Assembly (NCBI GenBank): GCA_013397865.1
Contig: VZTI01005325.1
Span: 3,998,100-4,062,099, forward strand
Length of the DNA: 64,000 nucleotides
Reading direction: 5' to 3'
Source: Struthidea cinerea
Lineage: Eukaryota; Chordata; Aves; Passeriformes; Corcoracidae
Of the stretch, positions 27,967-40,410 are shown piece by piece (the stretch's first letter is position 1; each line of letters starts with the position of its first letter). The position numbers and the translations under genes are program-made. Under the pieces are notes generated by a model, which saw only the letters and a program-made list of their open reading frames with translations, was not told the origin of the DNA and ran no database searches.

Positions 27967-27989
27967 TGTGTGTGTGTGTGTGTGTGTGT
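27967..27989. repeat. (TG)n microsatellite, 11 units
   Basis: Eleven uninterrupted TG units follow tttctc and are followed by ta. This is the longest perfect dinucleotide array seen in the window and is probably polymorphic between individuals. Confidence 0.95.
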
Positions 27990-30900
27990 ACAAGACTTGG
28001 GTTTCCAAGAGGGATGCCCATGACCAAAGCTCATCTGCTCAGTTTAAATTGCAGCAGCAGTGAGAACTTTGCAAGGCAAGCATCAGAGGAAGTTCAGTGA
28101 CAAAACAGTGTCAACCAGTGCAAAGCGTGACCAAAAGATCCATTAAAGATTGAAATGTAGTCACTATGTTCATGTTCATGACAGTAAGGTTATAGCAATG
28201 TATTTATAACCGGAGTTAACGACTGTATACTTTCTTCAGCCATGGATGTGTCCGAGAGAAATGTTTTTGGACTGAGTAATTGCAAACATGCCAGTGCTTC
28301 AGTCTTGTAGCTTCAGTTGCTTACTGGACCTCAGGTTCTCGAACCCCTTGAAAAATCTCTGAGGAAATAGTCAAGATTTTGTTGCAGTATCACAATACGG
28401 CGATGAAATGGAAATCTCAATCTGTGTAAAAGAACCCGGAAATACACCGGAAAATGCAAGGCTCCAGTTTCAACCTGTGTGTGGTAACCAAAAACACTGG
28501 TCAGGAAAAAAAATTGCATCCCCTTGCTCAGCTAAACAAGATTTGTCAGGGCTGACTAGCACTTGAAAAATACGCAAAAGTTGTTTGAGTATCACATTCA
28601 CTAGGGACTGCATGTTAATTAGAATAAAATTACAAAATAATAGATACAGCCCTCCAAAAATGCTGGTAATGACAGGGAATCTGTGTCTGCAGCCTTCAGG
28701 ATCTTGCTGTTACTTGACTATTTCAATTGTTTAAGAGCAAGAAGTCTAGAATAAAGATGTGTGAAAACATGAAGAAATGAATCTTTTGATTGGTGCCACT
28801 GATTATTGGCTGATTCAAAGGAGCAGATTGTTACCTAAACCCAATTATTAACCTTGGTTTTGTGTGTTAGTTGTAAATACTCAGTTCTGAGTGGGTTTAC
28901 CCTGCTCTGTTTATATGTAGTGTGCAATTGATGCAGTTATGCTAGGTCCATGTGGAATTGAATTACACTGCTTAACAAAATAATATACGGTAGTGTACTT
29001 GTATATGCATACGTGTGTTTTATTGCCATTTTTGAATAGCAGAGTGGTCAATTTTTAGAGAAGTATTCTGTAATTCTGTAAGCAGTAATTTCACTAGGTA
29101 TTTATATGTGTAAGTTATTTGGAATAATAATTAGGAAAAAAACACATGGTAAAGGAGGCTTCATAAAGAGATGTTATTTGCTTTTTATTATTCGATGAAT
29201 CCCAATGGCAGATTTGCGACCTGTTATTTTGGGCATTTTATGTTATTTACTACTAAAGCTGTTTTTATTTATTCCAGTTTTCAGACTCATTTTTAGTGTT
29301 GTCTTCTGAACTGAACAGGTATAAAAATAATTAAATACTTGGCTATTTTGGAAAGGGACTAAAATTTATGTATTAGGCACTAGTTTTCTTTCAAGTTTCC
29401 CTTCTCAGGAACTGGGAAGAGAGAAAGGAGATAGAATACTAAGGTGTGGGAAGGAAATCACCTTCAACAAGCCTGAGTAAACTTACTGGCTGGGGGGAGC
29501 TGTGTGCCTAGTACATCTCTATTACTAAAAGGTTTCAGCTGTTTCTGAACTATACCTGTGTAAATCACTGTGTATCTTCTGATACTAAAACCATTCTTCG
29601 GTCATATTACTTAAGAATGTTAAGAAAGTTGTGACTAGGCCGAGACCAAGTTGAGTACCATTGAATTCAGTGAGTCCTATGTGAGATACTCAGCTGTCGG
29701 ATGAAAATAGCAGTTTATACTTCTTGTGGTTGCTGAAAGAATTTTAAATATGAAATTTGTTAATACGAAGTCACTGGTGCCTTGAAATATTCTTAGATTA
29801 GCATCCTGTTCTGCTTACAGCCACTATTGGTTATCAAACACATCTGAGCCATTGTACGAATCACTGCTTTTTATTCTGAGTTAGTAATGTTTAAATTATC
29901 ACTGCTAAATTCTTGTTTGAATAGAGACTTTTAAAAATAACACTGGTAGGCCACCAAGTCAAAGGTGGAAAGGGTGGTTGCCAAACTGAGTTTATTAGTT
30001 TTTAAACTGGTTGCAGGCTGTGTTGATGAGGAAAAACTGAGACATGTGGGCAAGTGTGTTCACATGCTCTTCTCACAGGTTATGATCAACTTCCAGATTG
30101 ACTAGAAGAAAAAAGCACCATCACGGTAATTTTGAGTCTATTATAAAGGCAAAGTAGTAGTAGAAGTCAAGCAGACACTGGGAGTAGGAAGTATGTCTTA
30201 AGGCTTCTGAGGGGCTATTACAGAGTCAATAAAGAGGTTTTTGCTGCGAGGTTGTGCCTTAACTAAATGGTTTGCCTACTAAAATAAATAAAAGGTATGC
30301 CACCCTAAATAGACAAGTGGTTCCTTGAGACCTTGATGTAAGAATTAATTTCTTTTTCTTTATGTAGCAAAGCCTTGAAACTATTCACTTGGAATGCTCT
30401 TCAGGGCTCGATCTCTCTCTTATTTTATTTTTTTAATATTTAATTGTGTTATTCTTCAAAGACTGCCGCAGCAGTGGTGAGGGGAAGAATGGGCAGAGGG
30501 TCAAGAGATATTAAACTTTAAAGGAAATTACAATTTTTGCTAATTGTCATAGCAACAAAGGAGTAATGAATCCTGGTGAGGAAGCAGAGGGGCGGAGGAT
30601 GTTGGTGTGTACTCGCAGCGGTACCACTGAGCTGTTCTGTGGCAGTAGGCAGGTCATTCTGAGAGCTTGGCTCTCCTATTTTCTAATTACATGTTTTCAG
30701 AAAATATTACTTACTTAGAACAGCCTTGGGGATCTAACTAATGCTTTCTGCTTGGGTGGGCTTTTATGCATTTGTGAGTTTGTTTTTGGTTTGTGTCCGT
30801 GGAAGAACTCTGCCCACATGTGGGCGATCAGAGCAGGGAATCAGCTGGATTGCCATCATTGACATCCTTTGTGGTGGAGCAGCCCTGTCAAACCCTTGTT

Positions 30901-33215
30901 CTTGCCATGATGGACAGTAGCTGCTTTTAATCTGTTTGGTCCCAGTCCTGTGATTTGTCCCTTTATAAAGAACAGGTGAACTCCTCGGAACAGAGGGAGA
31001 CTACTTCCCTGGAGGAGGTACTTACAAGAAGAATACGCCTGGGGGGGGGCTTGTCTTTGTCACTTTAGCTTGCCTGCTGTTGTTGGTGCAGTTGAAGAGG
31101 CTGTAGGAAGGGGAAGGCAAGGGGGTCACAGGTGCTTTGGGAGGGCAGCTGGGAGCCCTCAGCTCAGATGGACAAGAAGAGCTGCTGCTGTGTGGAACAG
31201 GATGTACATCGGCCTTGCAGAACAGAGAGGATAGATGGAGCAAGGTTTGCCTCCTCTCGGAGCATTACTGGAAGTGAAGATCTTCCTGAAAGGCAGTAAT
31301 AAGCAGGAGAGTTGAATACAAACTTTTTTCTTTCGGTCCCTCTTACACGGTTCTTCAACTCTTCAGTTTAGAAAATTGTGTTTCTGTTTGTGTTTGTTAA
31401 TTCCAAATCAAATAGAATTTGTTTCTTAATGAAGGCTGTGAGTCACTGTGTTTTTGCAGGCAATCTCCCAGGATTTCAGACCACACATAAATTACTGCAC
31501 AAGATGTAGGAGATGCTCAATTAGCATGAATTCATTGCTCATTGCTAGTATAGCTTATCAAAGGATGCTCAGCGTTAATATCAATGGATTCAGTTGGTCA
31601 ACTGTCATACAGACGATAATTTTGAGGTAAAGAACAAACCTGTGTGCTCAAACCTTTTTACGTTTTGCCTCTACTGGCATAAAAAACTTATAGCTGTTGT
31701 TTAAAAATTGCAGGGATTGTTCTTCAGGAAGTTTTCACCAATTATTTTTTTGTTCCATTGATAAAACAATACATAAACAAAGTATGTTGTATATCCTCTG
31801 AGTTTAATATACCTTTTGATTAAGCTTGAGTGCATAATAGCATCTAAATTTAAAACAGGAGCAAAAAATACAGTAACAGCACTAGCAATGGGTTCCGTAC
31901 ATCATAAGAGGTTTCGTGTGCTGATGGTAAGTCAGAGAAAGAATGCAAGAAAAAGTCCTTGTGTTGCCTATGTGTGTTTGTGAAAGAGTAGAAAACAGAG
32001 TTTGAAGAAATAATCACTGAAAAGGGTTGAATAGGTGCAAGTGGTGAGTAGGAATAAGAGGTGACATGTATTGTGGTGGGAAAATACTTAAAATAATTAG
32101 AAGGCGTCTAAAAAAACATGGTTGAGACTGAAGTCAAGAAGGGCTTTTACTGGTTTAATGTATACCACTGTCATATTTCTCTACTTTCTACACAGCAGAG
32201 TGCTATGCGGAGATCTCGCAGACAGCTCAGTGCTTTGGGACGATAACCTCGCCCCTTTCACAGTGATTTGTTATGTTACATGAGTTATATTAGTGCTGGG
32301 AGCATGTGCAGTGCATAGGGGGCCGGCATCCATCCCATGCAGCGTCTAACGACTTACTTGCCTGTGGATGGACTGAAGAATTGAGCCCTGCAATATTGCT
32401 TGTTGGTTAGCAAACAAAGTGCTAAGGCAGCTGGAGACGGCATTGCATTAGCTTTGATTAGGTGTTGGTGACTGTGGAGAAAATCAGTGTATTACCAGGT
32501 CAAAAGAAATGACCATAGAATAAAATACACATGGGAAGAAGATAGAGAATGACTCTGTCCCTGTGTGTAAACCTGCTTTGTCTGTCTGTGGTTAAGACCT
32601 GGCAAACAAAATTAATCACCAAATGGTAAAGGGGACCTAAGCAGCAACACTTCAGTCAGGTTCCTTCTCTGTCTGTGTAAGCCTTTGCCACCCACATAAA
32701 TACGTAAAAATTCACGAGTTGATAATTCATGCCTGAATTTCCTGTTTATGCTAAATTTGTGTCTCTTTATCCTTTGGATAAATAGAACAGTAAATCTCTC
32801 TTCGAAGTATATTGGTAAGGGCAGGCAGTGCTTAGAATTTCAAAATTTTATAAAAAACATGCACTGATACTTTCATGTTGTGCTAAAAATAACATTTTTA
32901 TTCTTCATGAAAAGTTATGATTCACTTGCAGAGACACAAAACCATCACTGAACAGTAAAAAAAAAAGTCAGGTAGATGGTATTACTTGTACTTCTGGTTT
33001 TTTTTTGTTAAATATTTGGGATCCTCTAAAAGAGAACAGTGACAAACACATTTCAGATTGGACAGTTGTTTCATACCATTTCTCACTAGTCTAATGTTAG
33101 CAGAAAAATTTTCTGTAGCTCCTGCTTCAACACGTTTTCCAGATTTGATTGGAAATTATTTTGTGCAGAGCGATTTGGCTAAAACATCTGTCTAAATGCT
33201 GCCTTTTTTTTTTTT

Positions 33216-33294
33216 NNNNNNNNNNNNNNNNNNNNNNNNNNNNNNNNNNNNNNNNNNNNNNNNNNNNNNNNNNNNNNNNNNNNNNNNNNNNNNN
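33216..33294. other. Assembly gap of 79 N
   Basis: This is a run of undetermined bases flanked on the left by 12 consecutive T. It ends 13 bases before the exon. The true length may differ from 79. A homopolymer-rich polypyrimidine tract is a plausible cause of the dropout. Confidence 0.99.
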
Positions 33295-33300
33295 TTATCT

Positions 33301-33307
33301 AAACTAG
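33301..33307 (+). other. Splice acceptor of the CCSER-type exon
   Basis: The sequence reads aaactag and ends in AG immediately before the exon. The seven bases before the AG plus six after the gap are all that can be read. A run of 12 T at 33204-33215 sits on the far side of the gap and may be part of the polypyrimidine tract. The branch point cannot be located because of the gap. Confidence 0.7.
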
Positions 33308-33401
33308 GATGTTTTGAATAACTTGGGTTCCTGTGAGTTGGATGAAGATGACTTAATGCTTGACTTGGAGTTGCTGGAAGAGCAACATCACCATCGTTCT
33401 G
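33308..33401 (+). CDS. CCSER1: Internal coding exon of a CCSER-family gene, probably CCSER1 (FAM190A)
   Basis: The exon is 94 bases, giving 31 codons plus one base (phase 0 entry, phase 1 exit). It reads through in one frame only; the other two forward frames stop within the first five codons. AG at 33306-33307 is the acceptor, and in the exon's frame those bases complete a TAG codon, so coding cannot extend upstream. The donor is G|GTAAGT at 33401/33402. The peptide starts DVLNNLGS, continues CELDEDDLMLDLELLEEQ and ends HHHRS; 10 of 31 residues are acidic and 8 are leucine. I recognise the DDLMLDLE core from CCSER1; the paralogue CCSER2 has a related acidic DDDLMLD stretch from memory. CCSER proteins are serine-rich with coiled coils, and their function is poorly defined (CCSER2 is linked to microtubules), so no role is assigned to this segment. 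The flanking introns of over 30 kb favour CCSER1 over CCSER2. The exon itself is well supported; the choice of paralogue rests on memory and intron size. Confidence 0.78.
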
Positions 33402-33407
33402 GTAAGT
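33402..33407 (+). other. Splice donor of the CCSER-type exon
   Basis: GTAAGT is a full match to the vertebrate 5' splice-site consensus for intron positions +1 to +6, preceded by TCTG at the exon end. It fixes the exon boundary and leaves one base of a split codon (phase 1). Confidence 0.78.
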
Positions 33408-34056
33408 CAGATAAATGCTGTCTGTTTTCAGTGAGGTATTGTTATTCCAGAAATATAAGGTAAATATGTTCAGTACAATTACTTGGAAATAAAAAGAAGT
33501 AATTTTCTTGGAAGGGGAAGAGTGGTATTTATTTCTTAGTGTTATTTCTAAATGTGTCTGTAATTAATCAGAAAAATGCTCTTTACACAGCCCTTGGACT
33601 TCATATGGTCAGTTATGAAATGGAAGTGATTTTTACAGCTACAGAAGAATTTCAGTACCAAGGGCAGACCCATGTGTTTTTCTAAATACCTAAAATGGCT
33701 GCTGCCTACCCCAGGCACTTAACAGAAAGAGCATTGCTGGAATAATTGCGGTCGCATTTTGTGTGTGCCAGAATAATATTCTTCAAATAAAGAAGGTTTG
33801 GCTTGAAACATGAGTGTAACTTGATCGTTTCTCTCACGGTTGGTTAAAGCCCTCTTGCACTGTCTTGATTAATAGCAATAAACTATTGCTATATACTGTG
33901 TTTACTACCATTTTATAATAGGAGCATGCAAGGTAAGTTGAGGGACCTGCAGTGAGGAATGCTGCTTTTCCTTTGGCTGGGATGTGAGACAGCAGGGCCT
34001 CGTCTGTGAATAGGAGAAGACCTGCTAACTCAGCAGGGTTTGGAGAGTCTTCAAGC

Positions 34057-34629
34057 CTACATGAGATTTGTGCTTGATCCCAGGTAGAGTTCTGAGTTTG
34101 TACTCTGTTGTGATGCTCTGTTCTGACAGTGCCGTGCGTTTAAGCACGAGTAATTATTACCCTCTCTTTTACCTGCTGTTCCCTGATCCCAGTTTCTCCA
34201 TTCACCCACATCGGTGCCCGTAGTGCACATTCCTGCAGACTCATGTGGAAGTGGGGTTTTTGAGATGTGCTGGCTGGTGTGGACCATCTTCAGTTCTGGT
34301 CCCTTCTTTGATGCAAATTTAGCAATGGTTACAGATAAACTGCTTGAATTGTGCTCCTGTTTGATATTTCCTGTGTATGATTCTTCTGTGAACATATCTG
34401 AATTATCTCGATGATAATTCTGTTTAACCATTGTACTGTGCTTTTTAAACCTGTTTGCATATCTACTTGTAAGATGAAACATCTGTTTTCTTTGGTAGAG
34501 AGTATGGAGTGTTGCAGCAGTAATATGTGCATGATCATAGTTTTCTAAATTATTGGGAGCTGGGATGCAACAAATGAACTGCAAAGAAAAGGTCCTTTCT
34601 AACCTGTACTGAATAATGCTATTAACTGG
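34057..34629 (-). other. Unrecognised long open frame on the minus strand
   Basis: The frame is open from after a TAA at 34630-34632 to a TAG at 34057-34059, about 190 codons, the longest in the window. The first ATG is at 34482, which would give 141 residues. A TTTTCTTTGCAG acceptor-like string ends at 34579 on the minus strand, and CAG|GTAAAA is donor-like at 34173/34172. A 406-base open exon (34578 down to 34173) is therefore imaginable. The peptide is hydrophilic and rich in Ser, Thr, His and Asn, with no signal peptide, membrane segment or known motif. I do not recognise it. It lies about 650 bases past the CCSER-type exon on the opposite strand, so it is not part of that gene. A chance open frame or an eroded element is more likely than a gene. 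Confidence 0.15.
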
Positions 34630-37346
34630 TTACAAAAAGTGAAATGATGGATAAAGAAATGTAGTTTCAAAAAGCTTAAAAACCCAACATTACATTTTAT
34701 AAGATATACTCATACGGGGTTTAGACTTACGTATTCCCTGGACCTGTTGGAAACAAATTAACTGGCAGAACCATTTTCCGTAAATAAACTTCCCTAACAT
34801 GTTGCACTTGGCTTGACCTTTGTTTTCCTTCTTTTTTTACGAAGCACTGAATTAACAGTGAAAGAAAAGTTATGTCCAGTGTATGATTACAAAGACTTGT
34901 AGTAGCTTTTAGAACAGCTAAGATAATAATGTCTGAACTACGTACTTGATAGAGGAGTAATTAAGATGGAGATGTGATATGACACATAATCTTCCTGCTC
35001 TTGGCTCATTATCCAGAGCGAATGAGACGCTTTTAAAACAGAGATCTACATTGTCTTTTGAAGAATGGTGACCATTTCTATTCTGAGCCCTAACGTATGT
35101 TGCAGTATGCACATTGTCTTTTAACACAAATATGTTTATTTTAGTAATATTTGCTCTTTGGTTTTATTTGTTTCATGGTGAATCTAGCTGCAAAAAATTT
35201 AGGATTTCCCTGGCTGTCACTGTTGTTTTTAAGTCATTCAGTTGGAAGAAAGATTTGGAAAGATAGAGCCACAGTATGAGTAGAGTCAATTTCACCAAAA
35301 AAAGCTGTTGTCTTTATATTGCATTAGGATCTGGCACAAAATTGTTAGTGTGGTTGTAAGTCATCAGCTTAATTTCTATTAAGATATTGAGGTAATATGC
35401 TTGATTTTTAGTGATTTACCATTTGAATACCACTGAAGTGCATAAAAGCCTTGAACTAGATACTGACATCGAAAGACTTTTAACAAATTGCTTTTCTGAT
35501 TCCTCTGTTAAGTTGTGGCCAGCTTCCAGGATTTAAGACTTCAACAAAAATTTTTTTTACTAATTCCAAGTCAGTCCACTCTCTGTTTTCACTTCTGGGC
35601 TTGTTTTCTTCTGAGAGGTATCTCTATTCATACCTGAATAGAATTCTTCTAAACTTCTTCATTTAAATTATATTATCAAATACTTCTGATGCAATTTTTT
35701 TCTACAGGCATCAGGATACAGAAGTGATCATGTTGAAGACATACAGTTAATTTAATGCAGAGCTTTGCACTTTTAAAAATACATCACATTGAAAGTGATC
35801 ATATTTCTAGGTGTTCACATCTAAGCTCTTTCAGGTAATTGGGAGGCAGTGTACGTTTTTTAAAAGAAAAACTCCTGCCCGCTTCAGAAACAAGAAGACA
35901 ACAGATTACACATGGTGGATGAGCCAGTACTGTTATCGTAGAATATATTATTCTAATGGAATTTGAATAAAACCAAAGGACTGTTTAATTCTTGGAGTAA
36001 GTGACTGGCATGAAGAGTAGATGATTTTCTGTAGTTTTTGCCATAGCAGGTTTGTTGAACTCTGTAAAGGCTTCTTTAAAACAATGGGCTTGAGAGTTTA
36101 CCTATGGCTTGTTTCAATAAAATTCAGTCAAGACAATTGCAGATGTACAGATTTGTGAGCCTCCTTTTCCCTGTGGGTATGTGCTGTCTGTCCTGTATAA
36201 GATTCAGCCCTATGTTATGTCAGCTTTACATATTTAGGCCATTTTATTGCACTATTTGTTTACCTTCCTAACAAGTTCCTCATGGTTCTCTAATACCTGC
36301 GAGGGATCTGTGTATCTTCGTGCTGAAGTCAACTGAGAGTTAATGCATGTGTTCTTAGTCTGTTATCAAAATAAAGGCGTTCCTGAGTATAAAAATATTG
36401 CACAAAATGCCAGTTTTTAAATGGAAACATTAAAATTATGCTCTTCTGGAAGTCAGAGGTATTAGCAGTTCTGTGACTGTTTGTAGTACTGTAAAAATCC
36501 TGTTGATGTTCTACATACTGATGCTGATTGTAGCATTTATTTGGTTAAGGCCATCAGTCCTAGAGCCATATTGACATTCACTTATGCCTCATTTGGCTCT
36601 TGATAAACAATTCTCTGGGGAATTACTATGGGGAGAAATGCTCCAAGAGAAGGTCTGTTCAGTATTTTAACAAATAGATTGAAATATGAAGGGTATAATT
36701 GGAAAATTATTCAGTTCTTTCTTCAGTTTTTACAGAGGGATAACTAAGGAATAGCTAAGAATAACTATTCTTTAAAAGACTATGAAAATTTCTAATGACA
36801 AATTGCGTGAAGATAAGGGCTGACATCACATTTCTAACTTAAATATCACAAGCTATTCCTTGGTCAGGAGGCCGTATACAGCAAGCTGTGCCACTTAAAC
36901 TTAGCAGTCCTGAAGAGTACTGCCCCAGTTAATAAACGCTGTTGATGAGTTGATTAATGGTGACTTGAGAATTCTCTTAAATGCCATTAGGAGCTCCAGT
37001 TTTTTAGAGATTTGTTAGTTAGGACACGATTTACGATAGTGTGGCTGTAAAGAACAGTGTTTGTTAGCGTGAGGATATGTCTCTGTACTGAAGCTGACAA
37101 TATAATACTAATTTAACAAAATAATTGTATCATATTGATCTACTATAATTTTAGTGACCATTTATGAATAGAAAATAAGATTATATTGGAAAGATTTCTG
37201 GGAGAATTGGCTATTAAGGAGTTTTAAAGAGGAGCTATGAGCCAGTTGGCAGGCAAGGAGATGTTGTTCCTGAAAGTGGAATGTGTGTTAACTAAAATAT
37301 AGAGATAGAAAGGAGAAAGAGACCTCTTTCATTATTTGTGGCAGTT

Positions 37347-37365
37347 TTTATTTATTTATTTATTA
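37347..37365. repeat. (TTTA)n microsatellite, about 4 units
   Basis: Four TTTA units are followed by a partial unit before taccccaact. It is a short, low-information tetranucleotide repeat. Confidence 0.85.
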
Positions 37366-38871
37366 CCCCAACTCATTTTTTACTCGTGTTCTTGTTCTGT
37401 CTCAGCTTTTCCCTAATGAGCTGGTTGCCCTCCAGCAGCATCCTCATGAAATGGGGTTCCTGCAAAAAGGTGCTATAAATCCTTATGAGTACTAGCAAAT
37501 TAAAAAATATCCCTAACTTTTTCTCTAATCATACAATAGAATATAAGGAGAACCAGCAAACCTCAGGCAGGTGCTTCTACTTTGGATGTAGATATCTGTG
37601 CTTTGCTGGTCTTAGCACGGCTTTAGAAGTCTGGAATTCCCTCATTTCCGACTTTGTCTCCATAAAAGTGAGTTTATTGCTTTAGTTTACTACTTTAGCT
37701 TCTGTTTTAAAGGCTGTATTCTAGAGATAAAGAATGTAAGACAGAGACATTTTATTATTCCACCTTGCACAATTGCTTTGAAATTTAATAAAATAATGTT
37801 TATACAGTACTTGGTGAGCGCAGAGTGCTACTGCATGCAAATTCAAAATGTTAATCAGTGTGATTTGCTGAGAGTTTTGTTCTTAAGCTGGAATGCTTAA
37901 AATGAAGCATAATATGACATACATGGTGAGTCTTGAGGGTGCCTTTTTATTAATCTAAGTAAATTAGACTTGTAAAATATGCTGCAGCGTTGATTTCCGG
38001 TTGTAAAATAATGAAGTCAGTGGTTTCTATAGCGGGAAGCCATTGCAGGTTTATAGAAAGTGACAGCATTAATTTAACCTCATTCATTTTCCTTTCCCCT
38101 TATGAAACATGACATATTTGATTCCAAGTATTGATTAGTCAAATGCATGAGGAAGACCTTTATATTCAGTGATGCAAGGAGTGGGGAATTTATTCAAGCA
38201 ATGCACATTAATGTGTGTGGGTTGTGTGCTGGTGTTGTGCCATAGCCTGTTGAAAACCAAATGGTTTTATGTGGTTGGTGTTGTCATTAAATCAGGGCTG
38301 CAGTAAATACCAGCTTTTTCTGAAAGTTCACAAAGCACAGCTGTCCAAGGGGTTTGGTAATTCCTTAAGTATTTGCCATTGGTGGCATGAAACAGGTGCC
38401 CTGCATCTTCCTACACAGATGTGTGTGTGTAGCTGGGATTTGCAGCGAGTGGTCCGGCTGAAAGTTGGGGGACTGCTCCTGGTGCTGAATATTAAACACA
38501 TGCTCCTGTCTCTTCCCCATCAGGCTCCGCACTACGCAGTGACTATTCATGGGTGTGATATTGATTAGCTGTGTACCTAGCCTGGCCTGTGCATCCATCA
38601 TGTTGTGGCTGGAATGCTTGCTGAATAGTTTTGAATAATGTAGCTTGCTAAAATTTTTAGGAGAGATTTGTCTTCGGCCGGTGCTTTAGCTGTTTTGGAT
38701 TTAATGCCTCAGCCTCAGCTGAAAAGCTGTGACCCAGTGTACACATGAAGTATAGTTACTTCACCCAGCATATTTCAGAAATGAAATTATTTATCTTATT
38801 TGCTGGGGAGAAAAAAAGTGGAAATAGGAAATTTTATATGAATATGAAACTTTATAATCCATCAAAATCCA

Positions 38872-38893
38872 TCAAAATATTATTTAGCTCTTA
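38872..38893. repeat. 10-bp direct repeat, two copies
   Basis: atccatcaaa occurs twice in immediate succession and continues into another at. It is a simple slippage-type duplication. Confidence 0.75.
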
Positions 38894-40340
38894 AAAAACC
38901 TAACAATTTCAGACATGGAACACATTTTGATCAAACCTAAGTTAAGACCATCTCTGTTAGAAGCATTTTAAGTGCGTTCTTAACTGTGGTAATACAAGTT
39001 TTGGTATTTGCTCAAGGTTTATCAGTGAAATGACAGATTACAGCATGGATTTTGCAGAAGGAGGGGAAGGCAGTAAGGTTTTTGTGATGGACACACAACT
39101 TGAACTTAATGTAATTGTCACATTAGGCATTAATTAGATCAGAATATGGTCTTTTACATCATTACATTAGGCGTTAGCAGCCTCACCAACAAAAGCACAG
39201 TGTACTTCTTTTTGTTTAGGAAGCAAACGTCTGACACTTGTATTGTATTTCTTTTAAATCCAGCTAGCCTGCAGATCAATTGCCATCAGTACCCAGCCAA
39301 ACTAAATTGTTCGTGTAATGACCTGGTGATATTAATTAGGTAGTTGCTGAGTTATTTTGAATGTGATGAACAAACTGTGTGAAAATTCTGTGGTGAGTTT
39401 GGAGTTCCTCCTGTGTCTGTTAATTCAATGTACTAATTATTTTTATTAATTTTTTAATAGATGGTAGGAGTGCTGAGCTGTGATGAAACTCCTTTGGTCT
39501 TTTGGTGGCTTTTTTTTTTGACCAGGAATTTGTCAGTGCAAGGAAAGCAAATTTTTCAGAGGTTTTAATTTGCTTTTAAATAGATAATAGGAAAAAAAGA
39601 CCCTAACTATGCATTTTTATCCAACAGTTGCTTAGAACTAGAGAAGAAATACTTAAGTAATTTGAATGTATTGCTTTGCTCATCAATGTGTTGTTGGCAG
39701 CAGATTATGTTTCTGTGTTTACGAACAATAACCTATTTTGATTTTTAATTAGAACAGGACACTCGGCTCCTTGAGCACTTCTGAAACACTCGTCATTGCT
39801 GAATGCTATCTTTTAGAGTTGTGTTACAGATCACATTAAACAGGAGCAGCATTTCTTTAGATTTCTGTGTGAAATATGTAATAGCAGTTTGGTTTATACT
39901 TGCAGGTTTTGAACAGAATAAAGATTGTGACAGCAAAGTAATAGAGAGCTCTGTGTCTCTGCCAAAGGGCAGGTTTAAAGATTATTTAGCTAACTAGCAC
40001 CTTGCACTGTCACTACACATTCTGGATGATAAAGTAATAAAAAAGTAAGCAGTACTACTAATGAACAAAACAAAAAATGATGTGTGACTTCACTACATTA
40101 ATTACAACACTATACAGATACACTAACACCAATTAAAAGGGAAAGTTCACGATAGTTTTCAGTTTTGTAAGAGAAAAGGTCTTGTTGAATAAATGCCTGC
40201 AATTCCTCCATCAAACTTCCTGTGGTGAAGGGAAAGCAGCATGAGCTAGAACTGTGGCCAGCCTGATTTCACACATACATCTGAATTCCAGCATGGATTT
40301 GAAGTATGGAGTGGAGAGTCACATGCCACCATCTAGAATA

Positions 40341-40410
40341 CATATCTAGAAAAAGTTATAACAGAGGGATTCCCACATATCTAGAAGAAGTTATAAAAGA
40401 GGGATTTTTT
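40341..40410. repeat. 35-bp tandem duplication, two copies
   Basis: Copy one (40341-40375) and copy two (40376-40410) both begin catatctaga and share agttata and agagggatt. They differ at only a few sites, mainly in the last bases, where the second copy runs into a T tract. Low divergence suggests a fairly recent local duplication. Confidence 0.9.

Larger units (their letters stand above)
20001..33307 (+). other. Intron upstream of the exon, third part to the acceptor
   Basis: Mostly unique AT-rich sequence. It contains the FOX/RFX motif cluster (23.95 kb), the 10-bp tandem repeat (25.68 kb), a slightly GC-richer patch at about 25.9-26.6 kb with the 14-bp hairpin, the (TG)11 array (27.97 kb), and the gap next to the exon. 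The 132-codon open frame at 26203-26601 overlaps the GC-richer patch and is open by composition. Confidence 0.65.
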
